Source: CBDCVO01 sp965223085
GTDB taxonomy: Bacteria; Pseudomonadota; Gammaproteobacteria; Ga0077536
Direction: 5' to 3'
Assembly: GCA_965223085.1 (NCBI GenBank)
Contig: OZ244981.1
Span: 4,677,714 to 4,741,713 of the forward strand
DNA length: 64,000 nt
Shown here: positions 42,990 through 51,480 of the stretch, one piece after another
Numbering within the stretch: position 1 is the stretch's first letter
Layout of the letters: every line of letters begins with the position of its first letter
Made by a program: the position numbers and the translations under genes
The notes under the pieces: generated by a model
The model's database searches: none
What the model was told of the DNA's origin: nothing
The model's input: the letters and a program-made list of their open reading frames with translations, nothing else

Positions 42990-44137
42990 CCGCAGTTTGT
43001 AAATCACGCGTTGTATAAAAATCAACCCTGGGGTTCACGTGGCGCTTACGATAGGTCGGTTGTTTGGCAATGCGTGCTTGCATCACAAGCGCGAACAGTA
43101 TTATCAGGTAATGACGCGGCTACTCGTCGGCACGCGCGACGGCCAGTGACCATCGTTGACTGGTCGGGCTTGACGCGCTGTGGGGAGTATCATTTTTTAC
43201 GCGCATCGATTGCGGTTGGTGGTAGAGCGTTAGTGATATGGGAAAGCACGTACACAGAAAAGGAATATTCGAGCGTCAAAGCGCATCGTGATTTTGTGCG
43301 TACGCTCAGGCGACTATTGCCTGATGACTGTCGAGCGATCATCGTCACGGACGCCGGATTTCGTAACCCGTGGTTTGAGCTCATCCGCCACACGGGTTGG
43401 GATTTTGTGGGACGAGTTCGCAACAACACCTATTGTCTCGAAGCAGGGCAAAATGAATGGTTTGCGGTGAAAAACTACTATAGCAAGGCCACGCGTGTCG
43501 CGCGTTACTTGTTCTCAGGGCTGCTGGCGAAATCGAACCCGGTGGCTGGCCACTTCTATCTATATCGAGGGCCAAGAAAACAGCGAAAGAGCAAAAATTT
43601 GCGTGGGAAAAAGCGTGAAAACTCAGTGAACTTGAAACACGCGAAACGTGAACGTGAGCCCTGGTTACTCCTCAGCTCACTTCCCCCGGAAAGTTACTCG
43701 CCAAAGCAAATTATTGGGATCTATCGAACGCGAATGCAGATTGAAGAAGCCTTTCGTGACCTGAAGAACACGCGCAATGGGTTTAGCTTGCGCCATTGCC
43801 GTAGCTTTGACCGGCAGCGCCTGAACATCGCTTTGCTAATCTCAGCGGTCGCGATGCTTGCCCTATGGATACTGGGTATCATCGCGAAACGAGCAGACCA
43901 ACATCACTCCTACCAAGCCAATAGCATTCGTCATCGTTCAGTGCTGTCGACATTCACAATCGGGTGGCAGTGTTTGCAACGCAAATTTAGATACCGTGTG
44001 GCACAATTTTACGACGCCATCGCTTTGATTCAAATGCTTGCTAGCTACGGGTTCGCATCGTGAAACTTGTGGGGATCCCACAGGACCTGACCCCAGGATT
44101 TCCAGGATTTTTCATTATTTCCGTTCTCCGCCCGTGA

Positions 44138-44890
44138 CTATTTAGTGCCAAGCAACGCAGAAGCGCGCGCGATATAAGGGTGAATATCAGCTTGTCTCCA
44201 ATAGCCCGGGAGCATACGACGGGCGTCGAGGTGGCGCTGCTGCAAGGGGTGCTCAGGCAGAGCTTCGAATGCCACAAACGGCGCAAAGGCACGGCAAACT
44301 TTTCTCGACATAAACGCGATTAACCACTGAACCGAAGGCTGGGCATCGAGATACGCTCTAAGTTGCACGACCAAGCCTTGGGAGACGATGCGAGAACGAC
44401 CCCGGAAGCGTCGATCGATCATGAATCGACCCATCTCGACAAGCGTATCATCCGAGATCCCATCCGGTAACACGACATTGAAGTATTGCAAGGTCGGCAA
44501 CCCCGCCGCCGACATGTGTGTGGCCCGACCGGCACCTACAATCACATCATCTGCCAGCGCGATAACGCTGGCAGATGCCTGCTCATAGTTGTCGCTGAAT
44601 TTCCCTTGCGGGTGATCGATTGGATCAATATAAGCTTCCTCGCAATATATTCGGTAACGAAAACGATACAATGCTTCATCGCGTATAGGAAGTATAAACG
44701 GCGTATTCGGTGGACTTCCAACCTTATAGGGTGTTGGATCCTGTCGGCACGGTCGAAACGGAGTCTGGTAACGGGATGATGGGCGGAGATACAGCCGAAT
44801 TTTTGCTGTATCGGGGGTGTTTGCAGTCTGAGTTAAGTGTATTTTCCGGCGCCAGACCAAACGGATTCGTGCCGTGTCGGGAAACGGCAT
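44138..44890 (-). CDS. FeeM-like N-acyl amino acid synthase / GNAT acyltransferase
   Basis: 250 residues from ATG 44890; the frame extends further upstream (to 45100) but there overlaps an IS91 remnant in another frame, so the natural N-terminus may be altered. Core: LPIRDEALYRFRYRIYCEEA, IALADDVIVGAGRATHMSAA, VEMGRFMIDRRFRGRSRIVS and VFMSRKV-like FMSRKVCRAFAPFVAFEALP. This matches the acyltransferase family seen near PEP-CTERM/exosortase systems. A PEP-CTERM protein lies 0.5 kb away. Confidence 0.65.
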   Translation of the reverse strand: MPFPDTARIRLVWRRKIHLTQTANTPDTAKIRLYLRPSSRYQTPFRPCRQDPTPYKVGSPPNTPFILPIRDEALYRFRYRIYCEEAYIDPIDHPQGKFSDNYEQASASVIALADDVIVGAGRATHMSAAGLPTLQYFNVVLPDGISDDTLVEMGRFMIDRRFRGRSRIVSQGLVVQLRAYLDAQPSVQWLIAFMSRKVCRAFAPFVAFEALPEHPLQQRHLDARRMLPGYWRQADIHPYIARASALLGTK

Positions 44891-44918
44891 GCGCGCGGGG
44901 AAAGCAGTGCGGTCAAGG

Positions 44919-45047
44919 GATGTCGAATAGGCCAACCTGAGGTGGTGCTCGGGGTTCGCGTAATGAGTTGACCGCTGTGATTGGCGCGAGCCTGTCCAGG
45001 TGGTTGAGAATCTTGCCGATGACGCTGGGATCTTCAATGCAGGCGGC
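44919..45047 (-). pseudogene. IS91-type transposase C-terminal remnant
   Basis: Reads AACIEDPSVIGKILNHLDRL, ITAVNSLREPRAPPQVGLFD and a stop, matching the end of the intact transposase at 46851-48344 (CIEDPIVIKQILDHLEHKAE). Only the last ~40 codons remain. Confidence 0.75.
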
Positions 45048-45144
45048 TTTCCGCCTTTGAGATATAGGGTTTCTGATCCGCGAATACCAGCGCGTTTCAC
45101 ATTGGAATAATAGACAAATACCGCTTCATTAGACAGCTGGTGAT

Positions 45145-45205
45145 CGGGTCAGATCTCGCCTCTTGCCCCAAATTTCGCAGATCGGCAAAAGGCAAAACCT
45201 GCCCC
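45145..45205. repeat. degenerate GGTCAGGTCTTGCC-family inverted repeat
   Basis: GGGTCAGATCTCGCCTCTTGCC and GGCAAAAGGCAAAACCTGCC are diverged versions of the ends seen at 11632 and 40264, separated by about 20 bases that include AAATTTCGCAGATCGG. Confidence 0.5.
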
Positions 45206-45213
45206 CGTATATC

Positions 45214-45245
45214 CCGAAAAAAAGAAAACCCGCGCAAGGCGGGTT
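45214..45245 (-). terminator. intrinsic terminator of the PEP-CTERM gene
   Basis: On the minus strand AACCCGC-CTTGC-GCGGGTT is followed by TTCTTTTTTT: a 7-bp GC-rich stem, 5-base loop and U-tract, 26 bases beyond the stop at 45271. Confidence 0.85.
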
Positions 45246-45270
45246 CTCGTCAACGCCGTTTGGATTCAGC

Positions 45271-45819
45271 TTACGCCGCTTTTCTTTTTCTGTTGTAACC
45301 GATACCCGCAATCAAGCCGCTCGAAAAAAGCCACGCCGCGCCGGGAACTGGCACCACAGAGGCTATCACTTCGTCCGTACCCATGGGGAAAAAATTCTCC
45401 TGTGTAGGTTCGCCCGAAACTATTAATCTTTCTATACCGTTTCCGAAGACAGTCCATTGCGTTACGCTACCGCAAATTGTTGGCGCGCAGAAACCCATGA
45501 CACCTGACGTATCGCCACCGCGCAACCATGTCAGTTCCGTTGGCGATGCGTCGATGAAGATTGAAATGAAACCAACCGAACCTGTGCTGGGGGTATAATT
45601 CTCCGTCGTAGCGTTTATCGTCAGGTCAAGATCCCAATCGACGATATTACTGGTACCCAACGTGCCCAGCGTTCCGTCAGTCTCAATGAGGCCGGTCACG
45701 GAACCAAAGCTGCCAACTGTTCGATCAACCTGATAAGTAATCGCCAACGCCGGATTTGAGAGAAGTGCTGTAAAAGTGCTAATGATTAGTGCTGCAATTG
45801 TTCTTGATTCATTTTTCAT
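45271..45819 (-). CDS. PEP-CTERM (VPxPGAAWLF-type) secreted protein
   Basis: 182 residues from ATG 45819, seven bases after GGAGG. N-terminal signal peptide (IAALIISTFTALLSNPALA), a beta-rich Thr/Gly/Ser body, and the sorting tail VPVPGAAWLFSSGLIAGIGY ending in NRKRKAA: VPxP motif, hydrophobic helix, basic end. Exosortase cleaves such tails; no exosortase is in the window. The protein is probably cell-surface or EPS-associated. Confidence 0.88.
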   Translation of the reverse strand: MKNESRTIAALIISTFTALLSNPALAITYQVDRTVGSFGSVTGLIETDGTLGTLGTSNIVDWDLDLTINATTENYTPSTGSVGFISIFIDASPTELTWLRGGDTSGVMGFCAPTICGSVTQWTVFGNGIERLIVSGEPTQENFFPMGTDEVIASVVPVPGAAWLFSSGLIAGIGYNRKRKAA

Positions 45820-45961
45820 ATACTCAGATCCTCCAAGAATCTTCACCGCATTTTATGGTTTCGGCATCGAGCATTTATTTATCGAGTGTGCATTTCCACT
45901 CTACACGAACTCGCTTGAAATTGTTCCCCAGCCGACTTTTACATAATGCAGGTAAACCTGG

Positions 45962-46423
45962 CTATTGGGCCAAGGCAAAACCCAAAACGAACAGAATCGG
46001 TAAAAAGGGTGTCCTACCACCTTTGCTGCGCTTGGCGTATTCCGAAGCCGTATATTCCCCGCTGGCCAAGCTCATCACATTTACGACGCCGTTAAGGATA
46101 CCCTGGTCAAAATTTTTCTTTTTGAATTCAGGGATCATTTCAAGTTCAACAATGCGCTTGGCAATGGCATCGGGAATGACGGCCTCCAGACCATACCCTA
46201 CAGCGATAAAGGCATGCCGCTGTCCCTGGCCCCCAAATGGTTTGACCATGATGACCACACCGTTATCAAACTTCTTTTGACCAACGCCCCAGCGTTCTCC
46301 AAGCTCAAAACTAAAGGTGGCCGGATCGTATCCGCAAAGTTCTGTAACCGTAACAACGGCCTCCTTGGTGTTTAGTCCGTCTAGGCTCGCGAGCCCGATA
46401 CATAAAACAGAAGCAAATATCAT
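45962..46423 (-). pseudogene. TPM-domain (TLP18.3/Psb32/MOLO-1) protein, truncated at N-terminus
   Basis: Core recognisable: FELGERWGVGQKKFDNGVVI, KPFGGQGQRHAFIAVGYGLE AVIPDAIAKRI, FKKKNFDQGILNGVVNVMSL. Normal members begin with about 40 residues of AGILS..EQ..L..ALE that are replaced by a short hydrophobic leader here. The tail is a single hydrophobic span PILFVLGFALAQ. Either a shortened membrane protein or a gene with an internal deletion. Confidence 0.65.
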
Positions 46424-46424
46424 G

Positions 46425-46850
46425 CCTTAGCTAAGGCATTGATACGCGAGGGCGCGTGTAAAAAACATCAGAAAATTGCCCCATTTCCGGGCTCCGAACT
46501 GTAAAATTTCTTGGCAAATCGCCTCGGCGCTTGCGCTGCCCTTAGGGGTCAGGTCTTGTTTTTTCCTATCTGCGAAATTTGCGGCAAAGGGTACGAACTG
46601 ACCCTGATATCCCGCAAAAGCAACCCGACATTCGTCGACGGCTCTATTGTTGCTCGTTACAGCGTGAGCGCTAGACGGAAAACCTGCTTCGAAACCTACA
46701 GCGCGTAACCGTTGACGTGTATTTCCCCCGCCACCGGGTTAACCGTCCCTATTCCCAAGACCGATAGACCGTTGACCCAGAGATAGTCGGGACAGGCCGT
46801 TTGTAGCACGACGCAATACCGTATCTGCCAGTATCGCAAGGAAGCGGATC
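46425..46850. other. intergenic region with dispersed repeat and IS91 left end
   Basis: Contains GGGGTCAGGTCTTGTTTTTT at 46545 and, about 50 bases on, GAACTGACCCTGATA, a degenerate member of the inverted-repeat family noted at 11632. The rest should include the left terminus of the IS91-type element, whose exact end I cannot fix. Confidence 0.5.
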
Positions 46851-48344
46851 ATGCCTTATGTGGCGGCCAGGATGGCCAGCCGGGACGAGGATGCTGGTCG
46901 TTACCAGCGCCATCGGCCCGAGCAAACCCTTCTCTATCAGATCGTTGACGAGTATTACCCGGCGTTCGCAGCGCTCATGACAGACCAGGGCAGGGAATTG
47001 CCGAGCTATGTGCAAAGGGAATTTGGGGAATTTCTCAAATGCGGGCGGCTGGAACACGGCTTTCTGCGGGTGCGTTGCAGCTCTTGCCACGCCGAGCACC
47101 TGGTCGCTTTCAGCTGTAAGCGTCGCGGTTTCTGCCCGAGCTGTGGGGCGCGGCGGATGGCCGAAAGTGCCGCCTTGCTGGTTGATGAAGTACTGCCTGA
47201 ACAACCCATGCGTCAGTGGGTGTTGAGTTTCCCGTTTCAGCTGCGTTTCCTGTTCGCCAGTCGTCCGGAGGTCATGGGCCAGGTATTGGGTATCGTTTAC
47301 CGCGTCATCGCAACGCACCTGGTCAAGAAAGCGGGCCATACCCACCAAGTGGCCAAGACGGGCGCGGTCACCTTGATCCAGCGTTTTGGATCGGCGCTCA
47401 ATCTGAATGTTCACTTCCACATGCTGTTTCTCGACGGTGTGTTTGTCGAGCAATCCCACGGCTCAGGGCGTTTCCGCTGGGTCAAGGTGCCGACCAGCCC
47501 AGAACTCACCCAGCTGACGCACACCATCGCCCACCGGGTGGGTCGCTATCTGGAACGGCAAGGCCTGCTGGAACGGGATCTCGAAAACAGCTATCTGGCC
47601 TCGGATGCGGTGGATGACGACCCGATGACACCCCTGCTGGGGCACTCGATCACTTACCGCATTGCGGTCGGTCCACATGCGGGGCGCAAGGTGTTCACTT
47701 TGCAAACTCTGCCGGCCAGTGGTGATCCGTTCGGTGACGGGATTGGCAAGGTAGCCGGGTTCAGCCTGCATGCTGGTGTGGCGGCCACGGCCGATGAACG
47801 CAAGAAGCTCGAACGCCTGTGCCGGTACATCAGCCGCCCGGCGGTGTCGGAGAAGCGGCTGTCGCTCACGAAGAATGGCAACGTGCGCTACCAGCTCAAG
47901 ACGCCGTACCGGGATGGCACCACGCATGTCATCTTTGAGCCGCTGGATTTCATTGCCCGACTGGCGGCCTTGGTGCCGAAGCCCAGAGTCAACCTCACCC
48001 GTTTTCATGGTGTGTTTGCCCCCAACAGCAAGCATCGAGCCTTGGTCACGCCCGCCGAGCGGGGCAAGGGCAGCAAGGCCAAGGTATCGGATGAAGCACA
48101 AACTCCCGCCGAACGACGTGCGGCCATGACCTGGGCGCAACGCCTCAAGCGTGTTTTCAACATAGACATCGAGACCTGCAGCGCCTGCGGCGGCGCCATG
48201 AAGGTGATTGCCTGTATTGAAGATCCGATAGTGATCAAGCAGATACTCGATCACCTGGAGCACAAAGCAGAGGCCAGTGAGCTCAGGGCGCTACCCGAAA
48301 GCCGGGCACCGCCGGCTGAATTGCACTATGGGTTGTTTGACTGA
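46851..48344 (+). CDS. IS91-family HUH transposase, complete
   Basis: 497 residues. N-terminal zinc-binding part (RVRCSSCHAEHLVAFSCKRR GFCPSCG), the HUH motif in LNLNVHFHMLFLDGV, HAGVAATADERKKLERLCRY ISRPAVSEKRL, and a C-terminal Zn-ribbon-like CSACGGAMKVIACIEDP. Moves by rolling circle. Two partial copies lie at 4590-4880 and 44919-45047, so this family has been active here. Immediately downstream begins the GC-rich foreign block. Confidence 0.92.
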   Translation: MPYVAARMASRDEDAGRYQRHRPEQTLLYQIVDEYYPAFAALMTDQGRELPSYVQREFGEFLKCGRLEHGFLRVRCSSCHAEHLVAFSCKRRGFCPSCGARRMAESAALLVDEVLPEQPMRQWVLSFPFQLRFLFASRPEVMGQVLGIVYRVIATHLVKKAGHTHQVAKTGAVTLIQRFGSALNLNVHFHMLFLDGVFVEQSHGSGRFRWVKVPTSPELTQLTHTIAHRVGRYLERQGLLERDLENSYLASDAVDDDPMTPLLGHSITYRIAVGPHAGRKVFTLQTLPASGDPFGDGIGKVAGFSLHAGVAATADERKKLERLCRYISRPAVSEKRLSLTKNGNVRYQLKTPYRDGTTHVIFEPLDFIARLAALVPKPRVNLTRFHGVFAPNSKHRALVTPAERGKGSKAKVSDEAQTPAERRAAMTWAQRLKRVFNIDIETCSACGGAMKVIACIEDPIVIKQILDHLEHKAEASELRALPESRAPPAELHYGLFD

Positions 48345-48617
48345 CGAGCCCGAAAACCAATAGTTCAGGCCAGGATGCTGCGCTCACACTACCGCGGCAG
48401 GGGGTTGCCGTGCCGGGTGGCTGGAATGGAGCCGACACTGTAGAAACTGTCGGCAACGTGAGCGGAATTCAGGCCCTTTCGGGGCCGTCGAACGGTTGTC
48501 GGGCTAGTCATGCGCAGTCAGAGCCGTGGTCAGAGCTGCCGTGGTCAGAGCTGCTCGACCAGGGCGAAAAGGGCGTTTATTCTTCCTATACACTCTCGTA
48601 TCAGGGATCCCCGCAGC

Positions 48618-49421
48618 ATGCCCAGCGTTGGCTCGGTGCAAGTACCGAGCAGCGAAGCCAGACCGGTGACACCGCCGCCGGCCGCCCCCGCCCAGCCACC
48701 GCGTGTGAACAACCCGGTCCTCGAGTCCTACGCCCCGACCGAGCACATCGAGCAGCGGCAACCAGTGTCGGGCGCTCGAGTCGTCTCCGGCGAGCCGACC
48801 TACGGATTCGACCATCGGTCCGATCGTCGGTTGTCCTATGAGCAGGTCCATGGCTCGACCCGAGGGGTAGGCCGATGGGTGCTGCTCGCCGTCGTGGCGG
48901 CGGTGGCCCTGGCCGGCGTGTGGTTCGCCGTTCGGCCGGTCGGGCCGACGATCACCGGTCCGACCTCGGTCGTGGCCGTGGAGCCCGAGCTCTTCACCGC
49001 TGCCTTCGATGGGGCCGAGCGGTTCGAGTGGATCGACTGGGAGGGCAACGTGACGTCGTCGGACCAGTTCACCGTGACCCCGGTCGCTCCCGGTTCACTC
49101 ACCTTCTCCGTGGTTGCGATCGACGCAGAAGGCGGCCGGTCGGCGGGCACCCAGCACACGATCACGATCGTCGAGGCTCCCGACGGCCCGAGGATCGAAG
49201 GGCCGGACACGGTCAAGATCGGCCAGCAGCAGATCTATATGTTCACCGCCGCCGAAGGGGCAACCGATCCCGAATGGCACGATCCCAACGGCCGCGTTCT
49301 CCCCGGGAACCAGTACATAGTGAAACCGGACGGTGCCGGCGTGTTCCGGGTCACGCTCATCGTCACCTACCCCGACGGCCGTCGACTCGGCACCAGCCGG
49401 GTTCTCGAATTCGTCGAATAG
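48618..49421 (+). CDS. single-pass membrane protein with Ig/PKD-like repeats, actinobacterial-like
   Basis: 267 residues from ATG 48618. Pro-rich cytoplasmic-type N-terminus (PVTPPPAAPAQPPRVNNPVL), one TM helix (WVLLAVVAAVALAGVWFAV), then two beta-sandwich repeats each starting GP.I.GP (TGPTSVVAVEPELFTAAFDG; RIEGPDTVKIGQQQIYMFTA). Codons end mostly in G/C, unlike nearby sulfur genes. Such PKD-like anchored proteins with this Pro-rich lead look actinobacterial. Function unknown. Confidence 0.7.
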   Translation: MPSVGSVQVPSSEARPVTPPPAAPAQPPRVNNPVLESYAPTEHIEQRQPVSGARVVSGEPTYGFDHRSDRRLSYEQVHGSTRGVGRWVLLAVVAAVALAGVWFAVRPVGPTITGPTSVVAVEPELFTAAFDGAERFEWIDWEGNVTSSDQFTVTPVAPGSLTFSVVAIDAEGGRSAGTQHTITIVEAPDGPRIEGPDTVKIGQQQIYMFTAAEGATDPEWHDPNGRVLPGNQYIVKPDGAGVFRVTLIVTYPDGRRLGTSRVLEFVE

Positions 49422-49429
49422 ACCCGCCA

Positions 49430-49469
49430 GTTTCGAGACACCGGTGCCAGGCACCTTTTGTCTCGAAAC
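49430..49469. terminator. hairpin between convergent genes
   Basis: GTTTCGAGACA and TGTCTCGAAAC form an 11-bp stem enclosing the smaller palindrome GGTGCCAGGCACC with a TTTT. Situated between the converging genes at 48618-49421 and 49483-50652. GGTGCCAGGCACC is also a common dispersed motif of some actinobacterial genomes, supporting foreign origin. Confidence 0.6.
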
Positions 49470-49482
49470 GATGGCCCCGGGC

Positions 49483-50652
49483 TCAGCCGGGATCGGTGAT
49501 CGAACGGATCCAGGGGTCGAGCTCTGCGGTGTTGTCCTCGAGGTAGGCCCGCATCCGACCGTGGGGATCGTGGGTGGCGCCGTCGGGACTGCGGACCATC
49601 CATCCGTCGGGGCTTTCGACCCAGGCCCCGTCGATGGCCTTCCGCAAGTACTCCCCGAGCCAGGCGCCGTAGAGGTCGACCAGGTAGTCGTGGTCGGCGG
49701 CCGCGCTGTCGCGCAGGAACTCCTCGACCCAGTACAGCTGGGCGTCGTCCTCGAAGTCGGGGATCATCTCGGTCATCCGCTGCACGACCCAGGCCGACTT
49801 GGCTTCGAGCCGTGCGGTGCTATCCGTCTTGGTAGGGACCGGGGCGGTTCGCTTGGCCGGTCTGCTCTCGGGCTCGGGGTCTTTGAGGAGGACCGGAAAC
49901 GACGGATGCGGCGGCAGATCGGGAAGACAAGTAGGGAGAGCCTCGGTGTCGATGTCGAAGAAGTGCTCGGGGCCGAGCTGGTCGATCAGCGATCGTTCCT
50001 GTGAACACATCGGGTCGACGGTCCACTCCGCTGGGTCATCGCAGCCGGCGACGACCCAATGATCACCGACGGGCCAGGCCAGATCGGAGCCGAGCTCGTG
50101 GAGCCGGTCCTCACCGATCTGCTCGATGAACGGTCGGCCGAGCATCGAGCGCCACGCCAGTCCTGGTAGACCCCAACGGATCCAAAACGGGAAGGCTGCT
50201 TGGCCGTGCTCAGCCTTCGTCGCTTCGCGATGGGCCGCGTTTCGGCCGAGCATGTTCCGCTTGCGCTCGCCGACGAAGACGGCGGCAAACATCGCCTCCA
50301 TCTCGTCGAAGATCGAAGAGACGCGTTCGAGAAGGACGCCGGGTTCGGCTTCTGGCACATAGCCAGTTATCGAGCTACCGCTGTTCGACCTGAGCGAGTA
50401 GTCTATCGAAACGTAGGTGTCGCCGGGGCCGTGAAGAAACATGTCGATCCCAGCGGCGCTCGCCGACAGCGCGGAGGCATAGCGTTCGGCGACAAAGGAT
50501 GCTGGATCGGCGGTATCGAGCCTCTCATTGTCGAGCCGTTCCGCTTCCAGCAGGACGCTGTCACCAACCAGTAGACGGAACAAGTGATGCAGTCGTTCGA
50601 GCGGAGGACCTCCCGGTAGGAGCTTGATGTCGAATCCCCACTTCTCGGTCAT
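49483..50652 (-). CDS. uncharacterised protein downstream of a toxin tip, candidate immunity protein
   Basis: 389 residues, soluble, high GC: DIKLLPGGPPLERLHHLFRL, LHGPGDTYVSIDYSLRSNSG, MLGRNAAHREATKAEHGQAA, LAWPVGDHWVVAGCDDPAEW, and a C-terminal domain with ELDPWIRSITDPG. It begins 25 bp after the toxin tip stop at 50678, the position of immunity genes in polymorphic-toxin loci. No family recognised. Base usage matches the neighbouring GC-rich gene, not the host-like genes. Confidence 0.6.
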   Translation of the reverse strand: MTEKWGFDIKLLPGGPPLERLHHLFRLLVGDSVLLEAERLDNERLDTADPASFVAERYASALSASAAGIDMFLHGPGDTYVSIDYSLRSNSGSSITGYVPEAEPGVLLERVSSIFDEMEAMFAAVFVGERKRNMLGRNAAHREATKAEHGQAAFPFWIRWGLPGLAWRSMLGRPFIEQIGEDRLHELGSDLAWPVGDHWVVAGCDDPAEWTVDPMCSQERSLIDQLGPEHFFDIDTEALPTCLPDLPPHPSFPVLLKDPEPESRPAKRTAPVPTKTDSTARLEAKSAWVVQRMTEMIPDFEDDAQLYWVEEFLRDSAAADHDYLVDLYGAWLGEYLRKAIDGAWVESPDGWMVRSPDGATHDPHGRMRAYLEDNTAELDPWIRSITDPG

Positions 50653-50677
50653 CGCGGCAATCTAGATCCACTCACCG

Positions 50678-51202
50678 CTATCCTCCACCGCTCGGCGCCC
50701 CGCTGTCCGGTCGGCGGATGATGTTGACCTCGACACCTCTGTCTCTGGCGCTCTCGATCACCTTCTCCATCGGCCCGCTCAGCTTGGTGTTCTCGTTGAC
50801 GATCAGATCCATTCGACCCGGCCTCCCGGGGTTCTGCCTTGCGTCATCGGTGAGGTAGCGAAGCATGTCGGCTGCGTTGGAATCGCTGCCGAGCGTCGTT
50901 CCGTCGTAGTTCTTGGCTTCGACGAACCACGGAGAGCCGTCCGACCGCGTCTGGCTGTGGTCGGGAATGACATGCTTGAGAGGTAGCCCGGGGTCGGACC
51001 AACTCAGATGCTTGATTTGTTTCGCAATCGTTCCGTAAACGCCGTCGAAAAACGTACTTAGAACGCGATTGTTTGCGGAAAACATCAATGTAAGGCACAG
51101 AAATATACGACCCCACAGCGCTGACCAAGGAAGCGAACTGTTCATAATCAGAATTCGCGGACGGTCTTTTACTTTTAGCGCTCTGTAGGTCGCGTTTCCC
51201 AC
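50678..51202 (-). CDS. chimeric toxin tip: Rhs-tip segment fused to a nuclease-like C-terminus
   Basis: 174 codons. The first ~70 residues are host-like (ANNRVLSTFFDGVYGTIAKQ; the 89-bp repeat) up to SWSDPG. From about 50986 the sequence turns GC-rich: KHVIPDHSQTRSDGSPWFVE AKNYD, then DLIVNENTKLSGPMEKVIES and a PDSGAPSGGG tail. IPD...xVEAKNY resembles a PD-(D/E)xK restriction-type nuclease core, common in polymorphic toxins. Followed by a candidate immunity gene. The junction coincides with the boundary of the foreign block, so either a domain exchange or an assembly join is possible. Confidence 0.6.
   Translation of the reverse strand: MGNATYRALKVKDRPRILIMNSSLPWSALWGRIFLCLTLMFSANNRVLSTFFDGVYGTIAKQIKHLSWSDPGLPLKHVIPDHSQTRSDGSPWFVEAKNYDGTTLGSDSNAADMLRYLTDDARQNPGRPGRMDLIVNENTKLSGPMEKVIESARDRGVEVNIIRRPDSGAPSGGG
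50987..51075. repeat. 89-bp Rhs-tip repeat, copy 2
   Basis: One-mismatch copy of 35707-35795. It ends exactly at the border of the GC-rich block (50986), which suggests it was involved in the joining event. Confidence 0.9.
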
Positions 51203-51476
51203 AAATTAGTGCTGGCGATACACGTAGATAGGTTGGTTCGACCCCGACCCAGCGCAGCGGTACCCCGACCCACGGTGCTCGCACTCCACGACCATTTACA
51301 CACTCGCTTTTCAATTCAAAGGTAAATAGACCCGCTGTAAGCACAGCGCCACCAGTGGCAGACCCTTCCCACTCAACCAAACCCAAAGGATCAATCCTTA
51401 TTACCGGGTTATTCCCGGCATAGCGGTATGGATTCAGTCCTCCATCCAACCCAATCGGATCGCTTTGAACATATCG
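51203..51476 (-). pseudogene. orphan Rhs tip F (W-x-GS/ECVN family), truncated
   Basis: Starts at the core boundary RYVQSDPIGLDGGLNPYRYA and DPLGL, then tip VEWEGSATGGAVLTAGLFTF ELKSECVNGRG. It resembles tips E and B but loses similarity after about residue 70 (WVGVEP) and runs into another frame. No YD-repeat body upstream: immE ends 4 bases before the boundary. Its own immunity gene is not evident; the chimeric toxin follows. Confidence 0.7.
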
Positions 51477-51480
51477 AACG

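Larger units (their letters stand above)
40645..43049 (+). mobile_element. IS66-family element, copy B, complete, with 8-bp target duplication
   Basis: Ends GTAAGCGC (40645) and GCGCTTAC (43042-43049). The 8 bases on each side are both GATAGGTC (40637-40644 and 43050-43057), the expected IS66 target duplication. All three genes are intact, so this copy may be mobile. Confidence 0.92.
40458..44063 (+). pseudogene. IS4-family transposase, split by IS66 and frameshifted
   Basis: The 5' part (40458-40644) reads MHFERLLNKVFAHKSIGIDK and KYVIKRIGR. After removing IS66 and one copy of the target duplication it continues RLFGNACLHHKREQYYQVMT, slips at about 43139, then reads RPVTIVDWSGLTRCGEYHFL, IVTDAGFRNPWFELIRHTGW and YRTRMQIEEAFRDLKNTRNG (the DDE and Y-2R-3E-6K regions) to 44063. 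Two separate lesions. Confidence 0.88.
40338..44077 (+). mobile_element. IS4-family element interrupted by IS66 copy B
   Basis: Ends are estimated: the left end GGCCCCCCATATTAAGT and the right end CTTGTGGGGATCCC are imperfect inverses. The transposase inside is split by IS66 at 40645. Boundaries are approximate. Confidence 0.5.

Noticed and set aside
47463..48263. 266-codon minus-strand frame
   Set aside because: Antisense to the intact IS91-type transposase; no motif.
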